A stretch of DNA of 64,000 nt from Panicum virgatum (lineage: Eukaryota > Streptophyta > Magnoliopsida > Poales > Poaceae). A model generated the notes under the pieces. It made no database searches, was not told the origin of the DNA, and saw only the letters and a list, made by a program, of their open reading frames with translations. Both the position numbers and the translations under genes were made by a program. The stretch spans positions 58,916,195 to 58,980,194 of the forward strand of contig NC_053144.1 of assembly GCF_016808335.1 (NCBI RefSeq). Reading direction: 5' to 3'. Of this stretch, positions 1 through 9,536 are shown one piece after another; within the stretch, counting starts at the first letter, position 1; each line of letters begins with the position of its first letter.

Positions 1-268
1 AGAGAACGCGTGTTGTCACGTCCTTAAGCATCGATATAAAGGTTAATCCCTACAATATAAATTGGGGCTTGAATAGGCTCAACCATCTTCTTGCACGGAT
101 TAAGAGTATGTAAATTGTTTAAGGGTATGTAAATTGCAAAATGCTTGGACGCGAATACAAAAAGAGAACGCTTGTTGTCACGTCCTTAAGCATCGATATA
201 AAGGCTAATCCCTACAATGTAAATTGGGGCTTGAATAGGCTCAACCATCTTCTTGCGCAGATTAAGAG
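1..268. repeat. 106-bp imperfect direct repeat, period 162 bp
   Basis: About 106 bases from position 1 recur from position 163 with only a few mismatches, separated by about 56 bases of different sequence. Both copies begin agagaacgc and end gattaagag. It may be part of a larger repeat cut by the window edge. No coding role is apparent. Confidence 0.8.
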
Positions 269-811
269 CCAGTCTAAGTTCTCTCTCTCTCTCTCTCAAC
301 TCGAAGTTCAAATCTTTATAATTGGCATAAACTTGCCTATATACTTGTCATATGGAACCTACTGTGGGAAAATTGACAAATTTGTGGGGCCCGTATGCCT
401 GTCTTAAGATATTACAAAAATAGGCGACACCAAATTACAAGTTTAACTATCACCAATATGTTTTAATCTACATTATAACTTATAAGTATGTCTATTGATA
501 GGAAAAAAACATTGTTAAACTCATAATTTAAATCCTTTTGCACAACGTTGACTTTTGTAGCTCTAAATGATATATGTAAAACCAATAGCAAGAGTCTAAT
601 CCAAAAACTTTTATTCTGAACAAATATGGTGGTTTGCATTTGGTTAGCCACCCCCAATAAATCCCAATTGCATGATATACGTCCTTACTTTTTATTTTAG
701 AGAAAAAGAAAAAAAAACCACAGCCTATGTGCCTTCGAAACCTCAAAGGGTACCAAATTCTAGCCCCTGCAATTTTAATGTGTTTTTTCCCTCCTTTTGG
801 GGATGTTGACC
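269..811. other. Intergenic, nothing recognised
   Basis: AT-rich sequence with short open frames only. No conserved protein, RNA gene or complete mobile element is visible. The last 8 bases are the left target duplication of the hAT element that follows. Confidence 0.5.
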
Positions 812-2762
812 CAGGGGCGAAGCCCAGTTATCACCGGTGGATGCCCAGGCACCCACAGCAAACCCAAAAAGTCTTGTAAATAGCAACTTTTTACTGTTGG
901 TGCACCCCCCATGGGCCATAAGTAGGCACCCACGAGTCCAGCACAGCCCATGATAACAGCTAATTCGTCAACTCGTCAAGGCCCATCTCGTTTGCTACCT
1001 CCTAGGCCCAGGCGCCTAGCACAACAATACAGAAAGACCCTTTTAGGAAAAGGAAACGACGCATCGCAGAAGCTTCCCGTTCCATCGTTCTTCGCAGTCG
1101 CGGAGACACCGACGCCGACTCGGCGACTCCTCTTCGTCTCGTCAAATCGTCAATCGATCCAAGGCGGAGCGTCAGAGCCAGAGCTGCGGAGACAGGGAAG
1201 GCGAAGCCCACGGCCGCATGCGCCCTCGTGCCCTCGTCCCGGCGTCTTGCATGAATGAGGCAAGATTGCTACTCAATCTCAATGCTTTCTTTAGTAATTC
1301 ATCTTGAAACTGATTTTTGATTATTCCATGTGATGCGTACTATACTTGTGTAGATCGCAGGTCTATCCGTCTATGGCAGTAGTGTTAGGAATTTATCTAG
1401 GGTTTTTTCTTTGCACGATTATAGCACTAATGTAATGTACTAAATTTAAAATTTCAATTCTTCTCAAATATGCTAGGTAAATCATGGAGAAGTATTTTAA
1501 GAGAAAGGCACCAGAGTTGGACAGTAGAAGTCTACAGGATATCAATTGGGAAGAAGAGATTAAATATGATCCGGGCTTAAGGAAACAAATTGATTCTTAT
1601 CATCCTAATCAGAGAGAGAAGGTGAGAAGAAAATACTTAGAGAACGGGCCTTGTCAGCCTCGCACATGTGACTTTCCTGTTTCATATATTGGAGACAAGC
1701 CAAGAAGATTTATTCCGGAATGGTTTGATGAGTTTGGAAGTTGGCTTGAGTATAGTGAGTCCAAGGGTAGAGCATACTGCTTTTATTGTTTCTTGTTTAG
1801 AGAAAAGAAAGATGCAGGATATGAAGCATTTGTTGTTAATGGTTGGAATGGTTATCACAGGAAAGATAGGCTACGACTACATGTTGGTGATGTTGGTGGC
1901 CTGCACTTTGTTGCAATGAAGAAGTGTGGTGATTTGTTAAGGAGGGAGCAACACATAGATGTTGCTTGGAATCACCACTGTGAAAAAGCTAAGAGGGCTT
2001 ATTTTACACGGTTGAATGGATCAATTGATACTGCTAGGCTATTGTTGAAGCAAGGATTGCCTTTTCGTGGTCATGATGAGTCAAAAAACTCCAACAATAA
2101 AGGGAATTTCTTGGTGCAGTCAAAGAAGCACCATCGTTATACATTTGTTTATCGGCTCTTGAAGCTTGTGCTAGTATTGCCTATCGCTACTGCAACGGTA
2201 GAGAGATGTTTTCATGCCTTGAAGATTGTGAAGACTTGCTTAGCTAATCGCATGGGCGATGAGCACTTGAGTAATAGGCTTATTTGCTATGTGGAGAAAG
2301 AAATACTGAAGAAAGTTACCAATGAGGCTGTGGTTCGACGTTTTATGAACATGGAAGGAAAAGATCACAAATATGATATCTGAAATGAAAGGTATGCAAC
2401 GCATATATTTTCAATGGACAATTCTATAATTTCTTAGCTACAACTTAACTTGTTTGTTCTCTTTTATTTAGGGACCGGGGTCCGGGATTTTGGAGTCGGA
2501 TCATATATTTTGGTTATGATTATGGATTTATCAAGTGGCATGATCAATATCACTTCATTTTGTTAAATGGTAGATAATACTATCACTTATTTATATTTAT
2601 TACCCTATCTATGTTGAGCTATTGATATCAAATGTTTGGTAATTATGCCATATAGCTATGATATATTGTTTCAACCATAGCCGCATGTCAATATATCATT
2701 ATGCTTACGGTAAAAATAGTGCAATGGTGCACCCCCACAGATTCGCTCTAGCTTCGCCCCTG
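812..2762 (+). mobile_element. hAT-superfamily DNA transposon, internally deleted
   Basis: The element begins CAGGGGCGAAGC and ends GCTTCGCCCCTG, a perfect 12-bp terminal inverted repeat. It is flanked by an identical 8-bp target duplication, tgttgacc, at 804-811 and 2763-2770. An 8-bp duplication is the hallmark of hAT elements, and the encoded protein carries hAT-type domains. At 1951 bp it is shorter than a typical autonomous element, consistent with loss of the central transposase region. The perfect repeat and duplication suggest that the ends have not decayed much. Confidence 0.95.
1484..2383 (+). CDS. hAT transposase-derived protein: TTF-type zinc finger fused to hAT dimerisation domain
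   Basis: A 299-residue open frame inside the hAT element. Residues about 55-165 resemble the TTF-type zinc-finger region of plant zinc-finger MYM-type/hAT transposases, with FIPEWFDEFGSWLEYSES followed by AYCFYCFLF. Residues about 215-285 resemble the C-terminal hAT dimerisation domain (LVLPIATATVERCFHALKIV, then LANRMGDEHLSNRL). Family members normally run several hundred residues longer. The middle, which carries the RNase H-like catalytic core, is missing between about residues 205 and 215, yet the frame stays open across the junction. As written it cannot catalyse transposition. It could be a dead relic or a DNA-binding and dimerising remnant. I chose the first ATG of the frame, which precedes the zinc finger. 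Confidence 0.8.
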   Translation: MEKYFKRKAPELDSRSLQDINWEEEIKYDPGLRKQIDSYHPNQREKVRRKYLENGPCQPRTCDFPVSYIGDKPRRFIPEWFDEFGSWLEYSESKGRAYCFYCFLFREKKDAGYEAFVVNGWNGYHRKDRLRLHVGDVGGLHFVAMKKCGDLLRREQHIDVAWNHHCEKAKRAYFTRLNGSIDTARLLLKQGLPFRGHDESKNSNNKGNFLVQSKKHHRYTFVYRLLKLVLVLPIATATVERCFHALKIVKTCLANRMGDEHLSNRLICYVEKEILKKVTNEAVVRRFMNMEGKDHKYDI

Positions 2763-2770
2763 TGTTGACC

Positions 2771-3529
2771 TAGCTTGTAGGTATGGATGGCAGTCCAATG
2801 CGTTGGTGTGAGTATCTGATTTCATCCTCGCTTATGGTTTCACTCGTCGGTGCTCAAAAAAATAAGTAGGTATATGATCCACGGGTGGTAATTCAATCCA
2901 CGGAGATAGGCATACGGGTGCCACACATGACGAGTGTGCATGTGGGTGTAAAGTTCCATTGGTAAGTGAGGTTTTACCCATTGAACTTTTTTTATGGGTG
3001 GTTTTTTCGGCACTCACTAAAACAAATATGTTGTCGTCCCTATTTGTAGGGGACTACTTTTTTGAAATTACACGGCACAATTCAGACACGCACACTCATC
3101 CCATGCATGCACGCAATACACATTTCAGGATTTAGGAAATTTATCAAGATTTAACATAGGAATTTGTAGGTTGTATTCTTAGTGTTATTGGATTCACATT
3201 TGTAAACTTTTACATCGATTGTTGACCTTATGATCGTGAACTATATCTTGTCATGTGGGCATTATAGACCGTACTAATGAAACCAATCCTTATGATTTGA
3301 AGTGTGTGTGTGTGTTCCGGGGGGAGGGGCTCCTACCAAGTTATTGCACCACTATCCATTGTTTGAGATAAATCTGCATATTTCCTTAACTCATGAATTT
3401 TATCAAGATATTGAATTGTTCAAAACTGTCTAAATTAGTAAAAGGATTATTTAGATAGTTTTCTGTAGTTTAGGATACTTGATGGTTGGTTTTATAGAAG
3501 AGGTTTGGTCTATGTAGATAAATCCTATT
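2771..3529. other. Intergenic, nothing recognised
   Basis: Begins with the right hAT target duplication. AT-rich with a short (gt)n tract near 3303-3314. No supported gene or element. Confidence 0.45.
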
Positions 3530-3682
3530 CACTCTGTTCGCTGTGCTGGTGCTGGTGGCTGGTGCTGGAGTGGTGTGAGAGAAAAATACTATTGGCTGGC
3601 TGGTGACTGGAGGCTGGTGCTGGAGCTGTGTGAGAGAAAAATACTGTTGGTTGGCTGGAGAAACCAAACAGCGAACAGAGTG
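3530..3682. mobile_element. Small MITE with 14-bp terminal inverted repeats
   Basis: The 153-bp unit starts CACTCTGTTCGCTG and ends CAGCGAACAGAGTG, perfect inverted repeats. Inside, a stretch with GTGAGAGAAAAATACT and GGCTGGCTGG is present twice in tandem, about 64 bp apart. The ends and size fit a non-autonomous DNA element. I could not find a matching target duplication, so the superfamily is open. Confidence 0.75.
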
Positions 3683-3925
3683 GTGTTTGAGGGTTATGCA
3701 CATTTATTCCTATTCAAAATAATATCATTAGAGAAATTCCTCTCTAGCACGTAAAGCACACGGTCACGCGAGATACCAAATGGGATGGTCACGTTAGTTT
3801 TACAAACCGAGTTCAACCATACACTAGGTTACATAAATTACAAGTTTTACAACCCTTGAGACCAGAGCTTGAATGAAAGGGGAAAAGACTACACTTCACT
3901 ACTTCTACACCTCTGCCTAAGCATA

Positions 3926-3997
3926 ACCGGTCAGACCGGTACATCTCACCGGTCAGACCGGTGCTACCTGGCCTAAGCAACCACCGGTCAGACCGGT
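3926..3997. repeat. Three copies of palindromic motif ACCGGTCAGACCGGT
   Basis: The 15-mer ACCGGTCAGACCGGT occurs at 3926-3940, 3948-3962 and 3983-3997, separated by short unrelated spacers. It is a near-perfect palindrome around a TCAGA centre. The same motif appears at 6712-6748, 30544-30581 and about 35088-35184 in other elements. Confidence 0.9.
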
Positions 3998-4301
3998 CGA
4001 AACAAAACTGAGGGCTGCACACCTTGTCCTCAAGTGTGCAACCCGCCAAATCCCTAATCTAAGGGTCTCTATCCACCACTTCCCACCCCTCTGCATCTCT
4101 ACGGATAAATTTGACGCAGCAGGGGCAGAAATCGAGGTCTGGGTGCCCTGAAATAAAATATAATGGCAACAAACTCTGAGCAACTAATACTCAACAAGAG
4201 GACTTTTGTACCTCAGTTTTGAAGAAGAGGATGTTGGTGTCACGAGGCAAGCTGAACTGATCCACTGCTTTTGCATTGGCATAGCTCTCTGCAGTCCACT
4301 G

Positions 4302-4559
4302 TCAGCTGGGTAGATCTAGCCCCATCAAATCTATAACATCATCCTCTACCACCTCAGTCTCTTCCTCTGAAGATTCATCACCTGCATCTCCCACTGAAGA
4401 TGCTGCAGCCATCTCACTGAGATTTGGAGCATAATCCACATCATCGGAGTCATCACTGTCTCTTTGTCTTTTGGAAGTCATAGCATTCTTGATTTTAGAA
4501 GCAGTGGCCTTGATGATCTTCCGGGGTGGCCTGAGATCAAGATTTAACCATAAGAACAA
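4302..4559 (-). CDS. Unrecognised acidic open frame in retroelement sequence
   Basis: An 85-residue frame, possibly the end of a spliced product: an acceptor-like CAG precedes the GCCACCCCGGAAG stretch on the minus strand near 4532. It has a basic N-terminal part rich in Lys (KIIKATASKIKNAM, KRQRD) and then a strongly acidic part (DSDDSDDVDY, ESSEEETEVVEDDVIDL). This resembles charged segments seen in retroelement non-coding or Gag-like regions, but I do not recognise the family. It may be a non-autonomous element's product or chance. Confidence 0.3.
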   Translation of the reverse strand: MFLWLNLDLRPPRKIIKATASKIKNAMTSKRQRDSDDSDDVDYAPNLSEMAAASSVGDAGDESSEEETEVVEDDVIDLMGLDLPS

Positions 4560-4630
4560 TTACTAAAGCAATAGAACCAATTCATAATGATATAAGTCAG
4601 TTCAGCATTCATCTGAAAAATCTGACACTT

Positions 4631-5400
4631 GCGGACCATCCGCACTTCTGAACGCGGACCGTCCGCGGTTCATGAACTGCCACTGCGGACCATCCGCGTC
4701 CAGCAGGCGGACTGTCCGCGACCCATCTGTTCTGCGCAGGAACACAAAATCGCCCTTAACTTTGATTCATCCATATTTTGAGTTTTGATTCAAATCCTCC
4801 AACCAAATTTTAACCATAGCATCTCCTCATCACTAGGAACAAGATCCCCCAAGTATTTTCAAGAATCCATGGTCCAAAAACAGATCAAAGCATCTAACCT
4901 AACTCTTTCCAATAAAGAAATCCAAGAACAAGAGTTAGGGATTCGTCCAAATACCGGGAGGTCATGATGCACAAACTTGAGAAGAGTCCGGGGATGTTCT
5001 CGGACCGTCCGGGAACCACGCCAAAAAACATTGACCTTGTCGTCTCCCCCACGTGCTTGAGAGAGAAAGAGAGAGAGCTTTTTGGATTATGTGTGCGGTT
5101 TGGTGGGGGGTTGTGAGAGGGACACCCCTTATAAGTCAAGTCTGGCCGACCCCACCTTTCTGTCCATTCGCGGACTATCCGCTGAACCCTAGCGGACCGT
5201 CCGCCTATGAATTTTAACACTAATACCCGACTGAAACTGCCACTGGTCAAATACTGCCCAACACAGGCGGACCGTCCGCGGTCCTTTGGCGGATCGTCCG
5301 CAGTGTATTTTTGCGGTTGAGAACTTCTCTGCAGAGCCTCTGGTGAACAAGTCTCATGAACGGCGGACTGTCCGCCCCTTACTCACGGACTGTCCGCAGT
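4631..5400. repeat. Cluster of GCGGACCGTCCGC palindromic motifs
   Basis: About ten copies or close variants of GCGGACCGTCCGC lie in this stretch, for example near 4631, 4654, 4685, 4706, 5156, 5190, 5267, 5289, 5363 and 5385. Each is a 13-bp palindrome or nearly so, and spacing is irregular. Most differ in the central bases (ACCATC, ACTGTC, ACTATC, ATCGTC). Confidence 0.85.
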
Positions 5401-5661
5401 ACCAAATTTCAGACATCCCAAAATTTTGCCAACTTTCTCAATTCCAACTTCAATTTGGGATCATTGCTCATATAAAAATTCAAAAATATCAAATCTTGCA
5501 TGAAAACCTTCAAAAGACTCATATGAGCAAGTTACAACAAGAGTTCAAAAATAAATCGAGTAAAATCATGAAAACTCATAAATGGCTCAAAAATACCTCA
5601 AAAATTCAGAAAAATGAAACAAAGAGTGCATGAAGGAACCATATGCCACATGTGCTAGTTT

Positions 5662-6004
5662 TCAAGCCACATTTGAGAAGTCAGTGATATTTAACTCATT
5701 TCTTAACTTGCAAAACCGAGATTCATCCAAAGGCTTGGTAAATATATCGGCTAATTGATCATCCATGCCAATACCATCAATCTTGATATCACCCTTGTTC
5801 ACATGATCTCTAAGAAAATAATGGCGGATATCAATATGCTTGGCTCTTGAATGTTGAACCGGATTAGTAGCAATCTTCACGGCACTTTCATTATCACACA
5901 ACAAGAGAATTTCATCAAATTTCACACCATAGTCAAGAAGAGTTTGCTTCATCCATAACAATTGTGCACAACAACTTCCGGCCGAAATATATTCCGCTTC
6001 GGCT
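5662..6004 (-). pseudogene. Ty1/Copia RNase H C-terminal fragment
   Basis: Read on the minus strand from 6004, the frame gives AEAEYISAGSCCAQLLWMKQ, then LLCDNESAVKIATNPV, HSRAKHIDIRHYFLRDHV, and QLADIFTKPLDESRFCKLR. These are hallmark motifs of the RNase H end of plant Copia polyproteins. The frame stops at 5662. Upstream homology breaks off at about 6005, where unrelated sequence begins, so Gag, protease, integrase and reverse transcriptase are absent. It is a truncated relic. Confidence 0.9.
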
Positions 6005-7260
6005 CAATCCCCGTTTAGCACTGCCGACAACGATCGGTCCTTAATCGACACAGACGGGGCTAAGGCACCCAGAAACCCAGTCCTGCTACCATCCCTAAAT
6101 ATCCTCATCATTTCTCCGTCCGGTCTCAATTTTCGTATCAAATTCAATAACTCATGTACTGGAATATAAATATATCTTATATTCTCGCGAGTAACTGGAA
6201 ATTATTCGACTTCTAAACACCCTATATCTCGCGAGTGACAAGAGATCACTCGTCTTTTCTACCGAGAACCATTAAGCATAGCACTCCTATCACCTATGCA
6301 TTCTAGTATAACTCAGGGAAAAACCTAGGTATCATGCAACTAGGGTTTCAAATAATTTCTAAACCTAATGCACAAGTAATAGAGACATATATAGGTGTTA
6401 TAAGTTGAAATAATAGGATGTGCACCGGGACTTGTCTTGCGTATGCTGCTCAGTGCTAGGGTGAATTGGGCCTTGGGTCGACTCCTCACGAACCTCCTGC
6501 TGCGGGGCTTGCCCCTGTGGCTCCTGTGGCTCCGCAACCACCTTGTACACAATTTCCTCCGCCGCGGCTGCTACATGTATGCGTATGCATATGCATATGA
6601 CATGAGAGAATGCATGCATGATTTATAAAAATTACAAGTAACCAATAACCAAATCAATTTCTATCTATTTTCACTAACAAACCCTGATCTAACCCTCTCA
6701 GCCCTGCTAGCACCGGTCAGACCGGTATACCAAACCGGTCAGACCGGTCTGGCCTGTGTGTGACTCGAGACCAAAAATCCGGAGTATCCGGACGTATTCT
6801 CGGAGTATCTGGACTCCCAAGTCTGGAGAATTCGGACCTAAACCCGGAATGTCTAGACTACCACAAATCCGGAGTATCCGAACACATGGCCGAACTGTCC
6901 GGCCCACAAACCTAGGATTTCTTGGCGCGGCAAAAATCGCCCACAAATTCTTAAACGCACTAGTCCAGGGATACATTTGGATAGTCTCTCTCGCGCGCCT
7001 TTCCCGCCCAGATTTTTCTATTTTTGTCAAAAAATTATGATATTTCGAGGGCTTCAAAACTTGTATGTAAATTATTTTCTTCCAAACTTTCACTGGTAGG
7101 AGCAAACAAAAAATCTGGAATCCTCCGGATCCTGATCCAGTTCAGACTTGTCTGGCTCTTCCCACTTTTGTTTGCCAAAAATTTGCACCTGGCGCTTGTT
7201 GGCGAAAATCCTCTTCCCGTGGGCAGGAGGCTGGAGGCACAATTTTTCGGCGCTCCCGAA
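6005..7260. other. Degenerate repeat sequence upstream of the H2A gene
   Basis: No intact gene. The minus strand at 6400-6600 encodes a Pro/Gln/Glu-rich stretch (AEPQEPQGQAPQQEV) that looks like retroelement linker sequence, with low certainty. ACCGGTCAGACCGGT occurs at 6712-6726 and 6734-6748. Around 6775-6900 a related motif, CCGGAGTATCCGG and variants, is repeated. (ATGCAT)n-like sequence lies near 6580-6600. Confidence 0.45.
6712..6748. repeat. Two copies of ACCGGTCAGACCGGT
   Basis: Exact 15-mers at 6712-6726 and 6734-6748, the same palindrome as at 3926-3997. They are followed by a run of diverged CCGGAGTATCCGG-type motifs to about 6900. Confidence 0.9.
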
Positions 7261-7275
7261 ATCTGTTAGCGCCTG

Positions 7276-7414
7276 ATTGGTCGAGCCACCCGCTCCCACG
7301 GATCGCGCTCCGCGAGCTCCATCGTGGCCGTCGGCTGGACTCCAGATCTGACCGCTCGTTGCCCCCGCACGCGGATCGACGGGCCCACCACTTCCCCTAT
7401 CGCGCCCTTTAAAT
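7276..7414 (+). promoter_or_regulatory. H2A promoter: CCAAT box, histone octamer, TATA-like box
   Basis: ATTGG (an inverted CCAAT box) lies at 7276-7280. CGCGGATC, an exact match to the plant histone-gene octamer, is at 7370-7377. A TATA-like TTTAAAT is at 7408-7414, about 110 bp upstream of the H2A start codon. The octamer is known to drive S-phase and meristem expression of plant histone genes. Confidence 0.8.
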
Positions 7415-7525
7415 GGCCGGCATCGCCTTCCATTGCAGGTCACCGTGCGATCTCGCATTCCTCTCTCCAATCTCTCGAGCCTTTCCTCCTCGTCCGTCCC
7501 GAGACACTCGAAGCCCAGCGGCGGC

Positions 7526-8117
7526 ATGGACAACACCGGCACCGGAGCTGGCGGCAAGGTGAAGAAGGGAGCCGGTGGGCGCAAGACAGGCGGGCCAAGG
7601 AAGAAGTCGGTGACGAGGTCCGTGAAGGCTGGGCTCCAGTTCCCCGTCGGCCGTATCGGGCGCTACCTCAAGAAGGGCCGCTACGCGCAGCGCGTCGGCA
7701 GTGGTGCCCCCGTCTACCTCGCCGCCGTCCTCGAGTATCTCGCCGCTGAGGTAAACGCCAACCCAATCTGCCGTCGTAGTGAAGTCAGCCATTCGACCTT
7801 ATCTGGCAATGGCGTGTTAGTTTCACGATGCTGATGCGCGTTTTGTTTCCATGCGCGAACAGGTTCTGGAGCTCGCCGGCAACGCGGCCAGGGACAACAA
7901 GAAGACGCGCATCATCCCCCGCCACGTGCTCCTGGCGATCCGCAACGACGAGGAGCTCGGGAAGCTGCTCTCCGGCGTCACCATCGCCCACGGCGGCGTC
8001 CTCCCCAACATCAACCCGGTCCTGCTGCCCAAGAAGACGGCGGAGAAGGCGTCCAGTGGCGGCAGCAAGGAGGCCAAGTCGCCGAAGAAGGCGGCCAAGT
8101 CCCCCAAGAAGGCATAG
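7526..8117 (+). CDS. Histone H2A, H2A.W-type (SPKK tail)
   Basis: Core histone H2A, 159 residues from two exons, 7526-7750 and 7863-8117, split by a 112-bp GT..AG intron after residue 75 (phase 0). The first exon gives the N-terminal tail and [20 protein letters not shown]. The second gives [20 protein letters not shown] and [16 protein letters not shown]. The acidic-patch residues (Glu in LEY and AAE, then NDEE) are intact. The C-terminus carries two SPKK motifs ([13 protein letters not shown]) and no SQEF motif, which marks the plant H2A.W class that packs heterochromatin and argues against H2A.X. I chose the ATG at 7526 because it gives the standard short tail; the frame is open further upstream. 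The histone octamer in the promoter supports replication-linked expression. Other H2A classes are unlikely given the tail. Confidence 0.95.
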
Positions 8118-8320
8118 AGGGTGGACTTAGATCCAAATGTGTAGCGCCGTCTCGTGTTTCCTGTGATGTTTAGGTTGTTGATGAGGGAAAGTTGTGGGCG
8201 GATATGAGCCAGTGGTGTCGTAACTTGTGATCTGTGGTTTTCAATGGAAGAAATGGTTAGTTCAACTTAACTCGGTGCGCCTGATTTTGAAATGTGCCGT
8301 AACTCTTTCTTGCGCCTTCG

Positions 8321-8348
8321 CCCCCCCCCCCCCCCCCCCCCCCCCCCC
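8321..8348. repeat. 28-base poly(C) tract
   Basis: An uninterrupted run of 28 C about 200 bp after the H2A stop codon. The true length may differ, since long homopolymers are error-prone in sequencing. Confidence 0.9.
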
Positions 8349-8658
8349 GTGATCTGCAATGTCAGAAATGATTTCCCTGAAACATTGTTGATTTAATGGA
8401 TTCGGATTCCATTTATGAAATTACTCAAGGAAGTTCTTGGTTTTGTAACCAAATTCTCGAGTGTTCGTATGTTTTGCGCCTGCCCTTGACAATTTAATGC
8501 TGAAGTTTTGCCTAGATTTCGAGATTTCCCGTGGATGGAACCAACGCGTTTGGTTTATAATTTGAGATATTTGTTTTTCTAAATTCCGATTCCGTGTTCG
8601 CTGATGCAGGGGTTGGATACCTCGTGGTACTTGAAATTTACATTTCGGAGCCAAGTTT

Positions 8659-8815
8659 CCCGCTCTAGGCTGAATTCGCGACAGTGCTTTGGGCGGGCAA
8701 TTCAAGTCTCTGAAACTGAAATTTCGCTGTGTACTACACTGCAAATTTCCCCGCTCTAGGCTGAATTTAGCGGTGGTGCTCTGGGCGTGCAATTCACGTG
8801 TCTAAAACTGAAAGT
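8659..8815. repeat. Tandem duplication, about 64 bp, period 93 bp
   Basis: CCCGCTCTAGGCTGAATT begins both copies, near 8659 and 8752. Each continues with a GGGCG(G/T)GCAATTCA motif and ends with AAACTGAAA. They are diverged, so this is an older local duplication. Confidence 0.75.
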
Positions 8816-9333
8816 AAGCCACAAGCTTATCGCCGCACAAATCTTTGTTGAGAACTTGAGATTGTCCCGGGACACATTCAGAAACCCGCTTTGATGCACA
8901 AATCTAAACCATTTATTATATGATCACTATAACATATTTAACTGTTTCCTTTGCAGCCTTTAATTAAAAAAACCTTTAGTAATATTTCCTTAGCACCAAA
9001 ACCTTCAACCATCTTCTCTTCTCAGTCTTTAGTTACAAATGCTTCTGCGAACCAGACCTTACGCACAAAGTTGCCAAAACATTTCTTACCCAGGCCAACA
9101 GAAAACAATGCCCCATAACACTTTTCTACTGCCGTGGACCCATGGTAGTAGAGATCGAGAAATAAACAGCTAAAAACATCAGCTTCTGCATACATGTTTA
9201 CAACAATTGCGAGATCAGGCATATGATGTAATCTGAAGACGCTTCTATGTTTCAGGTTCAATGTTTAAGGTCAAGACCCAACAAACAAGTTGAAGCACAC
9301 CAGCTTCAGTAACAAATGCGATTGCTCATGAAC

Positions 9334-9381
9334 AACAACAACAACAACAACAACAACATAGCCTTTTTTTCCCAAGCAAGT
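9334..9381 (-). mobile_element. 48-bp LINE 3'-tail insertion with 17-bp target duplication
   Basis: On the minus strand these 48 bases read AACTTGCTTGGGAAAAAAAG then GCTATG and a (TTG)n tail, the same 3' end as the LINE copies in the ARF-GAP introns (55587-55741 and 56452-57186). The 17-mer tgcgattgctcatgaac is present exactly at 9317-9333 and 9382-9398, a target duplication. It is an extremely 5'-truncated LINE insertion, about 160 bp beyond the RRM gene's stop codon and so probably in its 3' UTR. Confidence 0.88.
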
Positions 9382-9536
9382 TGCGATTGCTCATGAACCA
9401 AATCTAAAAAAAAGAAAGCAGTAATACTTTGGGAAGATAAGCTTCGCGAATCAATCTTGTTGGTGAAAGCCAAAAGCCTAGAACTGCTGGAGAAGAAAAT
9501 GGTCCATCTTAAGCAATGGAGGGGTCTCCTACAGTC

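Larger units (their letters stand above)
3683..5661 (-). other. LTR-retrotransposon-derived sequence, minus strand
   Basis: This block lies downstream, on the minus strand, of the Copia RNase H remnant at 5662-6004, so it is probably the 3' non-coding region and LTR of that or a nested element. It carries two kinds of short palindromic repeats and one acidic open frame, listed separately. I could not fix LTR ends or a target duplication. The minus strand holds plausible intron borders near 4530 (acceptor) and 4215 (donor), which suggests that part of it was transcribed as a spliced unit. Confidence 0.5.
8118..9333. other. H2A 3' flank and intergenic region
   Basis: The start holds the H2A 3' UTR. 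A 28-base cytosine run and a tandem duplication are listed separately. The right part probably includes the 3' UTR of the minus-strand RRM gene. No other gene is seen. Confidence 0.5.

Noticed and set aside
7090..7792. Several long frames antisense or shifted at the H2A locus
   Set aside because: Frame shadows of H2A exon 1 and its GC-rich 5' flank.
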